Shown: positions 9,496 to 18,177 of the stretch, one piece after another
How positions within the stretch are numbered: the stretch's first letter is position 1
Layout of the letters: the number at the start of each line of letters is the position of its first letter
Assembly: GCF_030269515.1 (NCBI RefSeq)
Contig: NZ_BSTM01000019.1
Location: 1-64,000 of the forward strand
Direction of reading: 5' to 3'
Length of the DNA: 64,000 bases
DNA from: Actinomadura sp. NBRC 104412
Lineage (GTDB): Bacteria > Actinomycetota > Actinomycetes > Streptosporangiales > Streptosporangiaceae
The notes under the pieces: model-generated
Databases searched by the model: none
What the model was told of the DNA's origin: nothing
Seen by the model: only the letters and a program-made list of their open reading frames with translations
Position numbers and translations under genes: made by a program

Positions 9496-9826
9496 GCTCC
9501 CGAATCGCCCACGTCACCCGTCGGCGCAGCGTAGCGCCTCCAGGGCCGCTTCGGGATCCGTTCGGACGGCGGCGGCACGCGAATTCCGCGACGCGCGGGC
9601 ACGGCGCGGCTTTTCCGGTGCTGTTTTTAGGGCGCTCCGGTGAACACCATTAAGGAATAGCCTTTGGGTCGTGGCGCACGAGAAACCGCCACGGCCCGGG
9701 GGGACGGCGGGTGCTGGCGTCCGCGCCACACACGGAGGTTGCTGGAGAGGGATATGGCGCGGGCTGACCGTCCGTCCCGGGCCGTGGCGGCACCGGTGGG
9801 GCGTGGCGAGGTTGGGGAACAGCGGA

Positions 9827-10186
9827 TCACCTTGCAGTGCTGCCTGGCCACACGATCACCGGTACCCGCCGGGACGCCGCCGGTGTGATGCCCTCGAGAC
9901 GGAGGAGGTTCGAGGGCCGGTGCGCGTCCTGCCGGGGGTCTGGCGGGGAGTAGGCCCTGGTCGGGGCCTGGCTCCCGGGCTCTTGCCGGGTGGTTTCGCC
10001 GTGCTGGACCACCTCGATCCGTGCGATGAGCCGCTGCGGTGACTCGGCCTCGACGAACCCCGCCGGGTTCCGCTCCCGCGGAGGGAGCGCCCACCAGCGG
10101 CGGGTGAACGGGCCGAACCAGACGGTCCAGCCCGGATACCGCCGGCTGAGCGCCTCGGCCTCGGCCGAGTGGTCGCCAGTAGTCAT
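9827..10186 (-). CDS. Conserved actinomycete hypothetical protein (RYPGWTVWFG type)
   Basis: About 119 residues. The N-terminal half carries RRYPGWTVWFGPFTRRWWAL, a pattern I know from many short actinomycete proteins often encoded beside helix-turn-helix genes. The second half is Pro/Arg rich and less conserved. I chose ATG 10186 over an earlier in-frame start at 10234 because AAGGACG lies upstream and the family begins close to this point. It is transcribed away from an AT-rich promoter region at 10200-10260. The function is unknown. The 330-bp gap before the lipoprotein gene (9496-9826) shows nothing I can support. Confidence 0.6.
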   Translation of the reverse strand: MTTGDHSAEAEALSRRYPGWTVWFGPFTRRWWALPPRERNPAGFVEAESPQRLIARIEVVQHGETTRQEPGSQAPTRAYSPPDPRQDAHRPSNLLRLEGITPAASRRVPVIVWPGSTAR

Positions 10187-10240
10187 CGCGCGGAACCCGT
10201 CCTTTTTAATTGCATCTCGAATTAATTGAGACAATCAGAT

Positions 10241-10257
10241 TGTGGCGTCTCGCCACA
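10241..10257. promoter_or_regulatory. Perfect 7-bp inverted repeat, candidate operator
   Basis: TGTGGCG (10241-10247) and CGCCACA (10251-10257) are perfect complements separated by TCT. They sit in a locally AT-rich patch (10200-10290) between the divergent genes at 10186 and 10299. The neighbouring CTCGAATTAATTGAG (10217-10231) is a near-palindrome. Position and symmetry suggest a regulator-binding site; no regulator gene is adjacent. Confidence 0.45.
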
Positions 10258-10298
10258 GAGCCAGTCAACACCTGTAGCTATTATTTGTCGGAGGCGGC

Positions 10299-10520
10299 GT
10301 GACGAAAATTGACGACGAAAACCTGCGAACGGCAGGAAATGCCCATCATCCGGACCTGCCGGTTGTCACAGCGGGTCGCGGACGCGTCCCTCCCCGTCGG
10401 CGGCGGAGCCCGGACGGACCTTGCCCGAAGGTTCGATCAAGGCATCGCCGGCGTCTGGTGAACATGACCTGTTCACCAAGTCAGGCGCGGCGTTCACGGC
10501 GCGCGACCTGTGGTGCCTAG
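10299..10520 (+). CDS. Possible short ORF divergent from the RYPGW gene
   Basis: A 73-codon frame starts at GTG 10299 with GGAGGCGGC directly upstream. The first dozen codons (MTKIDDENLRTAGN) look like ordinary protein, but the rest is Arg/Pro/Ser rich and resembles out-of-frame GC-rich DNA. It may be a decayed gene whose reading frame was lost after about codon 25. I list it because the start signal is good and because it occupies the 340-bp interval otherwise empty of genes. Confidence 0.25.
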   Translation: MTKIDDENLRTAGNAHHPDLPVVTAGRGRVPPRRRRSPDGPCPKVRSRHRRRLVNMTCSPSQARRSRRATCGA

Positions 10521-10529
10521 CCTGACCTG

Positions 10530-11921
10530 GTGGGTCGGCTTTTTGGTCAGATATGTCCCACTCATGCGCCGTTCGTCGCCGCGCTCGCCTTGGGCGCCGC
10601 CGTCCGGTGGCTCACCATGCTCGGATATCCCGGCGTGCTGTGGTTCACCGGGGACTCCTACTTCTACCTCGGTTACGCGCTGCGTCCCGCTCCGTCGCCG
10701 AGCAAGACGCTGGGCTATTCGTTCGTGCTGAGGCTGCTCGAACCCGTCCACAGCCTGGCCCTGGTGGCGAGCTTGCAGCACGCGATGGGGCTGGCCGTCG
10801 CGGTGATGGTCTACGCGCTGCTGTGCCGGGCGGGGTTGCCGGGGTGGGCCGCCACGCTGTTCACACTGCCGATCCTGTTCGACGCGTACACGATCGAGCT
10901 TGAGCACCTGCTGATGTCCGAAGCGCTGTTCACCTTCCTGATCGCGGCGGCGTTGACGCTCGTGCTGTGGAGGTCCGAGTGGTGGATGGCCGCCGTCGCC
11001 GGAGGGCTGCTCGGGTACGCGGTGCTGGTGCGGTCGGCCGCCCTGCCCCTGCTTCCGGTGGCCTTCCTGTGGCTGCTGCTCCGCAGGTGGCACGCTCTGG
11101 TCTTCGGTGCGGCCGCCGTGGTGCCACTCGCGGCTTACGCCGTCTGGTTCCACGGTGCTCACGGCTCCTACGGCCTCACGTCCAGTGACGGCATCTACCT
11201 GTGGGGACGGACGACGGCGTTCGCCGACTGCGGTGAGATGCCACCCGGCTTGAAACCGCTGTGCCTCAGCCCCTCGTTGCGCGCCAAGGGGTATCCGCCC
11301 GGACGTCTCATCTGGGTGAGCCAGGCCCCACCCCGGGTCGTGTACGAGAACGTCACCGGCCGGGAGGCCAACGCCACCCTGCGTGACTTCGCGGCACGCG
11401 CCATCGTCACCAATCCCGGCGGCTACCTGAAGGCGATCGGCGACGGTGTCGGCATGGCCTTCGGCCCCCACCGTTCCCCGCATCCGACGGCAAGCACCGA
11501 GGCGCTGTACCACTTCCCCGACCGGCCCCAGGTCCTCCCCTCCCGCAAGGGGTGGGGCGGAGGGCACAGCACGGCGCTGGCTGACGCGACCCGGTACGAG
11601 CGGTCACCCGTCGTGAGCCGGGTCGTCCAGCCGTACGCCGACCTCATGATCGCCTACCAGAGGTGGGTGTACCTTCCGGGGCCGGCGCTGGGCGCGCTGT
11701 TCGCGGTCGGCGCGGTGGGGCTCACCCGTCGCGGGCCGGCGCCGGCATGGGCGTCCGCCGTGGCGTTGCTGGTGTTCCCCATCGCCAGCGCCGACTTCGA
11801 CTACCGGTACGTGGTGCCCACGATCCCGTTCGCCTGCCTGGCCGCCGGGCTCGCGCTCAGCCGTTGGTGGGGAAGCCCAGGTTCACTCCTCCGTGGGACG
11901 GGTCGAGCCAGCGCGCCGTGA
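10530..11921 (+). CDS. Polytopic membrane protein, GT-C glycosyltransferase-like
   Basis: About 463 residues with roughly ten hydrophobic segments. The first external loop holds GDSYFYLGYALRP, reminiscent of the acidic loop motif of lipid-carrier-dependent (GT-C/GT39-like) glycosyltransferases. A large hydrophilic loop lies in the middle (residues 220-370), and DFDYRYVVPTIPF comes near the end. The start is uncertain: GTG 10530 gives the longest reasonable frame but has no clear ribosome site. The last 65 bases overlap the 3' end of the convergent dehydrogenase gene. Substrate and pathway are unknown; a role in envelope glycan assembly is inference. Confidence 0.65.
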   Translation: MGRLFGQICPTHAPFVAALALGAAVRWLTMLGYPGVLWFTGDSYFYLGYALRPAPSPSKTLGYSFVLRLLEPVHSLALVASLQHAMGLAVAVMVYALLCRAGLPGWAATLFTLPILFDAYTIELEHLLMSEALFTFLIAAALTLVLWRSEWWMAAVAGGLLGYAVLVRSAALPLLPVAFLWLLLRRWHALVFGAAAVVPLAAYAVWFHGAHGSYGLTSSDGIYLWGRTTAFADCGEMPPGLKPLCLSPSLRAKGYPPGRLIWVSQAPPRVVYENVTGREANATLRDFAARAIVTNPGGYLKAIGDGVGMAFGPHRSPHPTASTEALYHFPDRPQVLPSRKGWGGGHSTALADATRYERSPVVSRVVQPYADLMIAYQRWVYLPGPALGALFAVGAVGLTRRGPAPAWASAVALLVFPIASADFDYRYVVPTIPFACLAAGLALSRWWGSPGSLLRGTGRASAP

Positions 11922-13359
11922 CCGCCTTGGTCCTGGTGTAGAAGTGGACGCCCTCCATGCCGTAGGCGTGGCTGTCGCCGAACAGGGACGACTTCCAGCC
12001 GCCGAAGGAGTAGTAGGCCATCGGCACGGGGATCGGCACGTTGATGCCGACCATGCCGACCTCCACCTCGTTCTGGAAGCGGCGCGCCGCCCCGCCGTCG
12101 TTGGTGAAGATCGCGGTGCCGTTGCCGTACGGGTTCCCGGCGATGACCTCCATGGCCTCGTCGTAGGAACGGACCCGGACCACCGAGAGGACGGGACCGA
12201 AGATCTCGTCCTTGTAGGCGTCCATCTCGGGCGTCACATGGTCGAGGACGGTCGGGCCGAGCCAGAACCCGTCGCCCGGATCGCCGAGGATCGGGGTCTT
12301 GCGCCCGTCCACCACGAGGGTGGCGCCCTGGGCGACGCCCGCGTCCAGGTAGGACGCGACCTTGTCCCGGTGCGCCCTGGTGACCAGCGGACCCATCTCC
12401 GACTCGGGGTTGTCCCCCGGACCGACCTTCAGCTTGGCGACGCGCTCCGTGATCTTGCCGATCAGCTCGTCCCCCACCGGGTCGACGGCGACGACGACGG
12501 AGATGGCCATGCAGCGCTCGCCCGCCGAGCCGAACCCGGCCGACACCGCGGCGTCCGCGGCCAGGTCGAGGTCGGCGTCGGGCAGCACCACCATGTGGTT
12601 CTTGGCGCCGCCGAGGGCCTGGACGCGCTTGCCGTGGCGGGCCGCCGTTTCGTAAATGGAGCGGGCGATCGGGGTGGAGCCGACGAAGCTGACCGCCTTG
12701 ACGTCGTCATGGTGCAGCAGCCCGTCCACCGCGGCCTTGTCGCCGTGGACGACGTTGAAGACGCCCTCGGGCAGCCCGGCCTCCGCCCACAGCTCCGCCA
12801 GCCGGACCGAGGCGGACGGGTCCTTCTCCGACGGCTTGAGGACGAAGGTGTTCCCGCAGGCGATCGCGACGGGGAACATCCACATCGGCACCATCGCGGG
12901 GAAGTTGAACGGGGTGATCCCCGCGACCACGCCCAGCGGCTGAAGGATCGAGTAGGCGTCCACACGGGACGAGACGTTCTCCGAGAACCCGCCCTTGAGC
13001 AGGTGCGGGATGCCGCAGGCGAACTCCACGACCTCCAGGCCGCGCGCCACCTCGCCCGCCGCGTCCGAGACCACCTTGCCGTGCTCGGACGAGATCAGCC
13101 TGGCCAGCTCGTCGCGGTGCGCGTTCACCAGTTCGCGGAAGCGGAACAGGACCGCGGTGCGCCGGGCGAGCGAGGTGTCCCGCCAGGCGGGGAAGGCGGC
13201 CTTCGCCGCGGCGACCGCGGCGTCGATCTCCTCCCGCCCGGCGAAGTCGACCCTGCCGCTCACGCGGCCGGACGAGGGCTCGTACACCTCGCCCTGCCGT
13301 TCGGCGGGGGCGCCGGTGTGCGGCTTGCCGTCGATCCAGTGGGTGATGTGCCTGGTCAT
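11857..13359 (-). CDS. mmsA: Methylmalonate-semialdehyde dehydrogenase (CoA-acylating)
   Basis: Aldehyde dehydrogenase of 500 residues that forms acyl-CoA from methylmalonate or malonate semialdehyde. Family marks are the N-terminal THWIDGK, PFNFPAMVPMWMFP, KPSEKDPSA, ALGGAKNH and the catalytic-cysteine motif GERCMA. It ends with the substrate-side region PVPMAYYSFGGWK. Its start overlaps the stop of the aminotransferase gene by 4 bp (ATGA), so the two are co-translated. Together they fit beta-alanine, beta-aminoisobutyrate or related amine breakdown: transamination to a semialdehyde, then oxidation to acetyl- or propionyl-CoA. Which amine is used cannot be told from sequence. Confidence 0.92.
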   Translation of the reverse strand: MTRHITHWIDGKPHTGAPAERQGEVYEPSSGRVSGRVDFAGREEIDAAVAAAKAAFPAWRDTSLARRTAVLFRFRELVNAHRDELARLISSEHGKVVSDAAGEVARGLEVVEFACGIPHLLKGGFSENVSSRVDAYSILQPLGVVAGITPFNFPAMVPMWMFPVAIACGNTFVLKPSEKDPSASVRLAELWAEAGLPEGVFNVVHGDKAAVDGLLHHDDVKAVSFVGSTPIARSIYETAARHGKRVQALGGAKNHMVVLPDADLDLAADAAVSAGFGSAGERCMAISVVVAVDPVGDELIGKITERVAKLKVGPGDNPESEMGPLVTRAHRDKVASYLDAGVAQGATLVVDGRKTPILGDPGDGFWLGPTVLDHVTPEMDAYKDEIFGPVLSVVRVRSYDEAMEVIAGNPYGNGTAIFTNDGGAARRFQNEVEVGMVGINVPIPVPMAYYSFGGWKSSLFGDSHAYGMEGVHFYTRTKAVTARWLDPSHGGVNLGFPTNG

Positions 13360-14663
13360 GACGTCGCGTCCTCGTTCACGCTGTGGAGGGCGTCGGTCAG
13401 GATGGCCAGGCCCTCGGCCGCCTCGGCGTCGGTGAGCGTCAGCGGAGGCGCCATCCGGACCACGTTGCCGTACAGGCCGCCCTTGCCGACCAGCAGCCCG
13501 CGTTCCCGCGTGGCCTCCAGCACGGCGGCGGCCAGCGGCGGGCTGGGCTCGCCCGTCGCCGGGTCGGCCAGCTCGACCGCGAACATCAGCCCCTTGCCGC
13601 GCACGGCCCGGACGATGTCCAGCGTCTCGGCCGCGGCGCGCAGCCCGCCGATGATCGTCTCGCCCTGCCGGGCGGCGTTGGACTGGAGGTCGTGCTCCAG
13701 GACGTAGTCGAGCGTGGCGTTGCCGGCCGCCATGGCGATCGGGTTGCCGCCGAACGTGGAGATCCCCACCGCGGGCAGCGCGTCCATCAGGTCCCCGCGG
13801 GCGACGACGCCGCCGATCGCGAAGCCGTTGCCCAGGCCCTTGGCGAAGGTCATCATGTCGGGCGTCACGCCGTGGCTCTGGATGCCGAAGAAGCTCTGCC
13901 CGGTACGGCCCCATCCCGTCTGCACCTCATCGGAGATGAGCAGGATGCCGTACTCGTCCAGGACCTCCTTGTACGCCCGGAACAGCCCGTCGGGGGCCAT
14001 GGTGAAGCCGCCCACGCCCTGGATCGGCTCGGCGATCAGCGCGCCCACCTCACCGCCCGCCGCGGTCGCCAGCACGTGCCGCAGGTCCTCGACGCACACG
14101 TCGATGTACGCCTCGTCCGACAGGTCCTTGAACTGCGGCAGGTGCCGGTCGGCGCCGTGCAGGAAGTGGACGTGGACCGGCGAGTACGACAGGTTCGTCC
14201 AGGCCCGGGTGCCGGTGACGCCGATCGCGCCGAACGAGCGGCCGTGGTAGCTCTGCCGCATCGCCAGCATCTGGTCGGTGCGGCGGGTGTAGGCGGCCAG
14301 CAGCAGCGCGGTCTCGTTGGCCTCGGTGCCGGAGTTGGTGAAGAACACCTTGGCGCCCGGGATGCCGGACAGCCGCGCGATCTTCTCCGCGAGCTCGATC
14401 TGGCCGCGCAGCAGGTAGGAGGTGGAGGTGTGCACGATGCCGGTGGCGATCTGCCGCTCCACCGCCTCCCTGACCTCGGGCACGTCGTACCCGATCATGT
14501 TGCTGAGGATGCCCGTGAAGAAGTCGAGGTAGCCGTTGCCCTCGCCGTCGGTCACGCGGTTGCCCTTGCCGGCGACGATCTCGATGGGACGCTCGTAGTT
14601 GAGGGCCACCCAGGACGGCATGACGGCCCGGTGGCGCTGCAGCAGACTCGCATGTTCCGACAT
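13356..14663 (-). CDS. Class III PLP-dependent aminotransferase
   Basis: About 435 residues. Visible motifs are FFTNSGTEANE (phosphate-binding region), SYHGRSFGAIG, the cofactor aspartate segment ISDEVQTGWGRTG, and MTFAKGLGNG with the Schiff-base lysine, followed by STFGGNP. This subgroup includes beta-alanine, GABA and alanine-glyoxylate (AGXT2-like) transaminases. I chose ATG 14663 (MSEHASLLQRH), which matches the usual N terminus. It is first in a two-gene operon with mmsA and divergent from the PucR regulator, which probably controls it. The amino donor is inferred from the operon partner. Confidence 0.9.
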   Translation of the reverse strand: MSEHASLLQRHRAVMPSWVALNYERPIEIVAGKGNRVTDGEGNGYLDFFTGILSNMIGYDVPEVREAVERQIATGIVHTSTSYLLRGQIELAEKIARLSGIPGAKVFFTNSGTEANETALLLAAYTRRTDQMLAMRQSYHGRSFGAIGVTGTRAWTNLSYSPVHVHFLHGADRHLPQFKDLSDEAYIDVCVEDLRHVLATAAGGEVGALIAEPIQGVGGFTMAPDGLFRAYKEVLDEYGILLISDEVQTGWGRTGQSFFGIQSHGVTPDMMTFAKGLGNGFAIGGVVARGDLMDALPAVGISTFGGNPIAMAAGNATLDYVLEHDLQSNAARQGETIIGGLRAAAETLDIVRAVRGKGLMFAVELADPATGEPSPPLAAAVLEATRERGLLVGKGGLYGNVVRMAPPLTLTDAEAAEGLAILTDALHSVNEDATS

Positions 14664-14747
14664 GCCCACAGTCTGGTCCCGGCGGCCTGCCCTGGGAACC
14701 GCCACAGTGTCACGATCCAGGCCGGACGCTTGACGGAGTGGCACCCT

Positions 14748-14760
14748 TTACACTGTGTAA
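14748..14760. promoter_or_regulatory. Palindrome abutting the pucR start, candidate autoregulatory operator
   Basis: TTACAC-T-GTGTAA is a perfect inverted repeat with a one-base centre, ending four bases before ATG 14765. A related half-palindrome, CACAGTGTCAC, occurs at 14703-14713. Both lie in the 100-bp divergent region between the aminotransferase and the PucR-type regulator, so a bound regulator could control both directions. Confidence 0.45.
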
Positions 14761-14764
14761 GACC

Positions 14765-16357
14765 ATGCTTCCCACGCTGGGCGATGTGCTCTGTCTCGAC
14801 GCGGTGCGCCGCGGCCAGCCGCATGTGGTCGCCGGCGGCGACCGGCTGGACAACCGGGTCCGCTGGGTCCATGTGGCCGAGGTCACCGACATCGCGCACC
14901 TGCTGCACGGCGGCGAGCTGGTCCTGACCACCGGCATCGCCTTACCGGACGAGCCGGAACGGCTGCGGGCCTACATCGCCGAGCTGGCCGAGGTCGGGGT
15001 CAGCGGGCTGATGATCGAGCTGGGCCGGCGGTACGCCGACGCCCTGCCGCCCGCCCTGCTGGCCGCCGCCGAGGAGCACCGGCTGCCGGTCGTCATGCTG
15101 GCGCACGAGCCCGCGTTCGTGGACATCACCGAGTCCGTGCACGCCCGGATCGTCCAGGAGCAGTACGCGGAGCTGCGCGCCTCCGAGCGGCTGCACGAGA
15201 TCTTCACCCAGTTGTCGGTGGAGGGCGCCTCCACCGAGGAGGTCGTCCGGCAGACCGCGGCGCTGGGCGGGCACGCCGTCGTCCTGGAGAACCTGTCGCA
15301 CCAGGTGCTGGCCGCCGACGCCGACGGGCGCGACCCGGCCGAGCTGCTGTCGGCGTGGGAGACCCGCTCGCGCGCCGTCCGTCCCGGGCAGCGCACCGCG
15401 TACGACGCGGCGTCCGGCTGGCTGGTCACCATGGTCGGCGCCCGCGGCGAGGACTGGGGGCGCCTGATCATCACGTTGGGCGCGCCGCCCACCGCCCGCG
15501 ACACCGTCCTGATCGAGCGGGCCGCCACCACGCTGGCGCTGGGCCGGCTGCTGGACCGGCACGCCGAGAGCGTCGAACGCCAGGCGCACGGCACGATCAT
15601 CGCCCGGATCCTGGAGCACTCCTACTCCGACCCGCAGGAGGCCGCCGCCCGTTCCCGCGCGCTGGGCGTCCCCCTGTCGGGCCGCCGCCTGATCGGCGTG
15701 GTGCTGCGCACCCGCGGCCACGCGCAGCCCTCGGAGGTCTCCGAACTGGCCGAGGTCGCCGCCGCGGCCTGCAAGGACGCCCGGCTCGCCGCGCTGGTCG
15801 GCGTCCTGGACGAGGGCGGGCCCTCGGCGCGGGTCGGCGTCCTGGCGTCCCTCCCGGCGCGCTCCGACCCCGAGACCGCGCTCACCGCCGTGGCGACCCG
15901 CGTCCGCAAACAGTCCGACGGGGTCATGGCGGCCGGGTCGGTGGTGGCCTCCATCCGGGACGTGCGCCGCTCGTTCCTGGAGGCCGACCAGGTCGCCGAC
16001 GTGGCCAGCGGCTCCTCGGGCGACCGGCTCTTCTACCGCCTGCCCGACCTGCGCCTGCGCGGCCTGCTGCACCTGCTCCGCGACGACGCCCGCATCCAGA
16101 CCTTCGTCGAACGCGAACTCGGCCCCCTCCTGGAGTACGACGCCGAGCGCAAGGGCGACCTGACCCACATCCTGCGCCTCTACCTGGACGCGGGCCGCAA
16201 CAAGGCCGTCGCCGCCCAAAAGGCCCATCTGTCCCGTCCCGCCTTCTACGAACGCCTGCGCCGCATAGAACGCGTTCTCAACGCCGACCTGGACGACGTG
16301 GAGTCCTGCGTCTCCCTCCACGTGGCCCTCTTGGCCCTCTCCTCCCTCCGCCAGTGA
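14765..16357 (+). CDS. PucR-family transcriptional regulator
   Basis: About 530 residues in the usual PucR layout. An N-terminal purine-catabolism-type domain (LGDVLCLDAVRRG, LDNRVRWVHVAEV, GGELVLTTGIAL) is followed by a GGDEF-like central part. The C-terminal helix-turn-helix is LYLDAGRNKAVAAQKAHLSRPAFYERLRRI. I chose ATG 14765 (MLPTLGDVL) since the domain starts there; a GTG nine codons upstream is possible but would lie in the operator palindrome. It is divergent from the aminotransferase/mmsA operon, the likely target. The effector is probably the amine or its semialdehyde; this is inference. Confidence 0.88.
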   Translation: MLPTLGDVLCLDAVRRGQPHVVAGGDRLDNRVRWVHVAEVTDIAHLLHGGELVLTTGIALPDEPERLRAYIAELAEVGVSGLMIELGRRYADALPPALLAAAEEHRLPVVMLAHEPAFVDITESVHARIVQEQYAELRASERLHEIFTQLSVEGASTEEVVRQTAALGGHAVVLENLSHQVLAADADGRDPAELLSAWETRSRAVRPGQRTAYDAASGWLVTMVGARGEDWGRLIITLGAPPTARDTVLIERAATTLALGRLLDRHAESVERQAHGTIIARILEHSYSDPQEAAARSRALGVPLSGRRLIGVVLRTRGHAQPSEVSELAEVAAAACKDARLAALVGVLDEGGPSARVGVLASLPARSDPETALTAVATRVRKQSDGVMAAGSVVASIRDVRRSFLEADQVADVASGSSGDRLFYRLPDLRLRGLLHLLRDDARIQTFVERELGPLLEYDAERKGDLTHILRLYLDAGRNKAVAAQKAHLSRPAFYERLRRIERVLNADLDDVESCVSLHVALLALSSLRQ

Positions 16358-16387
16358 AGGCGCTGATAAGGCGGGCACAACACAACG

Positions 16388-17506
16388 ATGGACGTGCGAA
16401 CGTTCGGGGTCGAGGAGGAGCTGCTGCTCGTCGACCCCGACGGCGGGGGACTTCGGGCCGTGTCGGACGCGGTGATCCGGTACGCGCGGGAGCACGGGGG
16501 CGTGCCGCTGGCGGGGGCGGGCAACGCGGGGATCTTCGAGACCGAGCTACAGCGCGAGCAGCTCGAGATGTGCACGCTGCCCTGCGCGACGCTGGACGAG
16601 CTGGCCGAGCAGGTTGTCACCATCCGCCGGGCCGCGTCGATCGCGGCGTCCGGCGTGGGCGCGGCGGTGGCGGCCCTGGCCACCTGCCCGGTGGAGGTGC
16701 ACCCGTCGCTGACGCCGTCCCGCCGGTACCGGCGCATGGCCGACGCGTACGCGCTCACCGCCGACGAACAGCTCACCTGCGGCTGCCACGTGCACGTGAG
16801 CATCGGCTCCGCCGACGAGGGCGTCGCCGTCCTGGACCGGATCAGGCCCTGGCTGCCGCCGCTCCTGGCGCTCAGCGCGAACTCCCCGTTCTGGCAGGGG
16901 CACGACACCGGGTACGAGAGCTGGCGGCAGCAGGTCTGGTGGCGGTGGCCGTCCAGCGGCCCGACCCAGTTGTTCGGGTCGGCAGCAAAGTACCGCGCGG
17001 CCGTGCAGGCGCTGATCGAGACCGGCACCCTGCTGGACGAAGGCATGATCTACTTCGATGCCCGGCTGTCCCGGCACCACCCGACCATCGAGATCCGGGT
17101 GGCCGACGTGTGCCTGCGCTCGTCCGACACCGTGCTGGTGGCGGCGCTGGTACGGGCGCTGGTCGACACCGCCGCGACCGCCTGGCGCGCCGGCGAGCCC
17201 CCGGACCCCGTACGCACCGACCTGCTGAAGCTGGCCATGTGGCGGGCCGGCCGCTCCGGCCTGGACGAGGACCTGGTCCACCCCGTGACCCACCGCTCCG
17301 CTCCCGCGGCGGACGTGGTGACGGCCCTCCTCGACCACGTCACCCCCGCCCTGGACCGCTACGGCGACCTGCGCACCGTCCACGACCTGCTCGGCCGCGT
17401 CATGAAGGACGGCAACGGAGCCCGCCGCCAACGCGCCATCTACCAGCGCGAAGGCACAATTCCCCCCGTAATGACCGACGCCGTCCACCAAACCGCCGAG
17501 CACTAG
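16388..17506 (+). CDS. YbdK-type carboxylate-amine ligase (GCS2 family)
   Basis: Protein of 372 residues of the glutamate-cysteine ligase family 2. The start FGVEEELLLVD is the family's nucleotide/metal-binding entry. Other marks are FETELQREQLEMCT, the histidine pair in CGCHVHVSIG, ALSANSPFWQG and HPTIEIRVADVC. Relatives ligate glutamate to a small amine or thiol using ATP, and some actinomycete members act in ergothioneine or other thiol pathways. No egt or msh genes are nearby, so the partner amine is unknown. It lies 31 bp after pucR and 13 bp before the methyltransferase, so all three could share a transcript. Confidence 0.85.
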   Translation: MDVRTFGVEEELLLVDPDGGGLRAVSDAVIRYAREHGGVPLAGAGNAGIFETELQREQLEMCTLPCATLDELAEQVVTIRRAASIAASGVGAAVAALATCPVEVHPSLTPSRRYRRMADAYALTADEQLTCGCHVHVSIGSADEGVAVLDRIRPWLPPLLALSANSPFWQGHDTGYESWRQQVWWRWPSSGPTQLFGSAAKYRAAVQALIETGTLLDEGMIYFDARLSRHHPTIEIRVADVCLRSSDTVLVAALVRALVDTAATAWRAGEPPDPVRTDLLKLAMWRAGRSGLDEDLVHPVTHRSAPAADVVTALLDHVTPALDRYGDLRTVHDLLGRVMKDGNGARRQRAIYQREGTIPPVMTDAVHQTAEH

Positions 17507-17519
17507 CAGACTGTCCGGC

Positions 17520-18173
17520 GTGACTCGATTGCTGAACGACAAGGAACTGCAGCGGTCGTCGGTGGTGGCGAACTGCACCATGAACCGCGAACGCTCCCTG
17601 ACCGGCTCCAACGGCTACGGCCGCGAACTCGGCATCGACGTCCTGGCGAAGCTGCCCGCCGGGGCGCGCTGGCTCGACCTGTGCTGCGGCACGGGCCGCG
17701 CCCTCCACGAGGCCGCGGCCCTGCTGGAGGGCGCGGCCGAAATCGTGGGGGTGGACCTGGCCGGTCACTTCATGCCCGCCCCTCCCCCGCCGGGCCTCAC
17801 GCTGGTCGCCGCGTCCGTCACCGAGTGGGTCCCGGAGGGACGCTTCGACCTGATCACCTCAGTCCACGGCTTGCACTACCTGGGCGACAAACTGGCCGTA
17901 CTGGCCCGGGCAGCCTCCTGGCTGTGCGACGACGGCCTACTGGTAGCCAACTTCGACGCGCGTTCGATCCGGGCAGCGGACGGAACACCCTTAGGACGCC
18001 GCCTCACCACCGAACTAGAACGCCAGGGCTTCACCTACGACACCACCCGCCGCCGCATCTCCATGCAGGGACGCCAAGAGCCGACGTTCCCCTACCGCTT
18101 CCTGGGAGCCGACGACACAGCGGGCCCCAACTACACGGGCCAGCCGGCCGTCGACTCGTTCTACGAGCTGTAA
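17520..18173 (+). CDS. Class I SAM-dependent methyltransferase
   Basis: About 217 residues from GTG 17520. Motif I is WLDLCCGTGRALHEA, motif II is IVGVDL, and a motif-IV-like segment reads FDLITSVHGLHYL. An internal Pro-rich stretch (PAPPPPG) follows motif II. The C-terminal part is short, giving no clue to the substrate. It lies 13 bp after the carboxylate-amine ligase gene, so methylation of that product is a plausible guess. A 10-bp hairpin (18182-18220) just after the stop probably ends the transcript and belongs to repeat cluster C. Confidence 0.8.
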   Translation: MTRLLNDKELQRSSVVANCTMNRERSLTGSNGYGRELGIDVLAKLPAGARWLDLCCGTGRALHEAAALLEGAAEIVGVDLAGHFMPAPPPPGLTLVAASVTEWVPEGRFDLITSVHGLHYLGDKLAVLARAASWLCDDGLLVANFDARSIRAADGTPLGRRLTTELERQGFTYDTTRRRISMQGRQEPTFPYRFLGADDTAGPNYTGQPAVDSFYEL

Positions 18174-18177
18174 GCGA

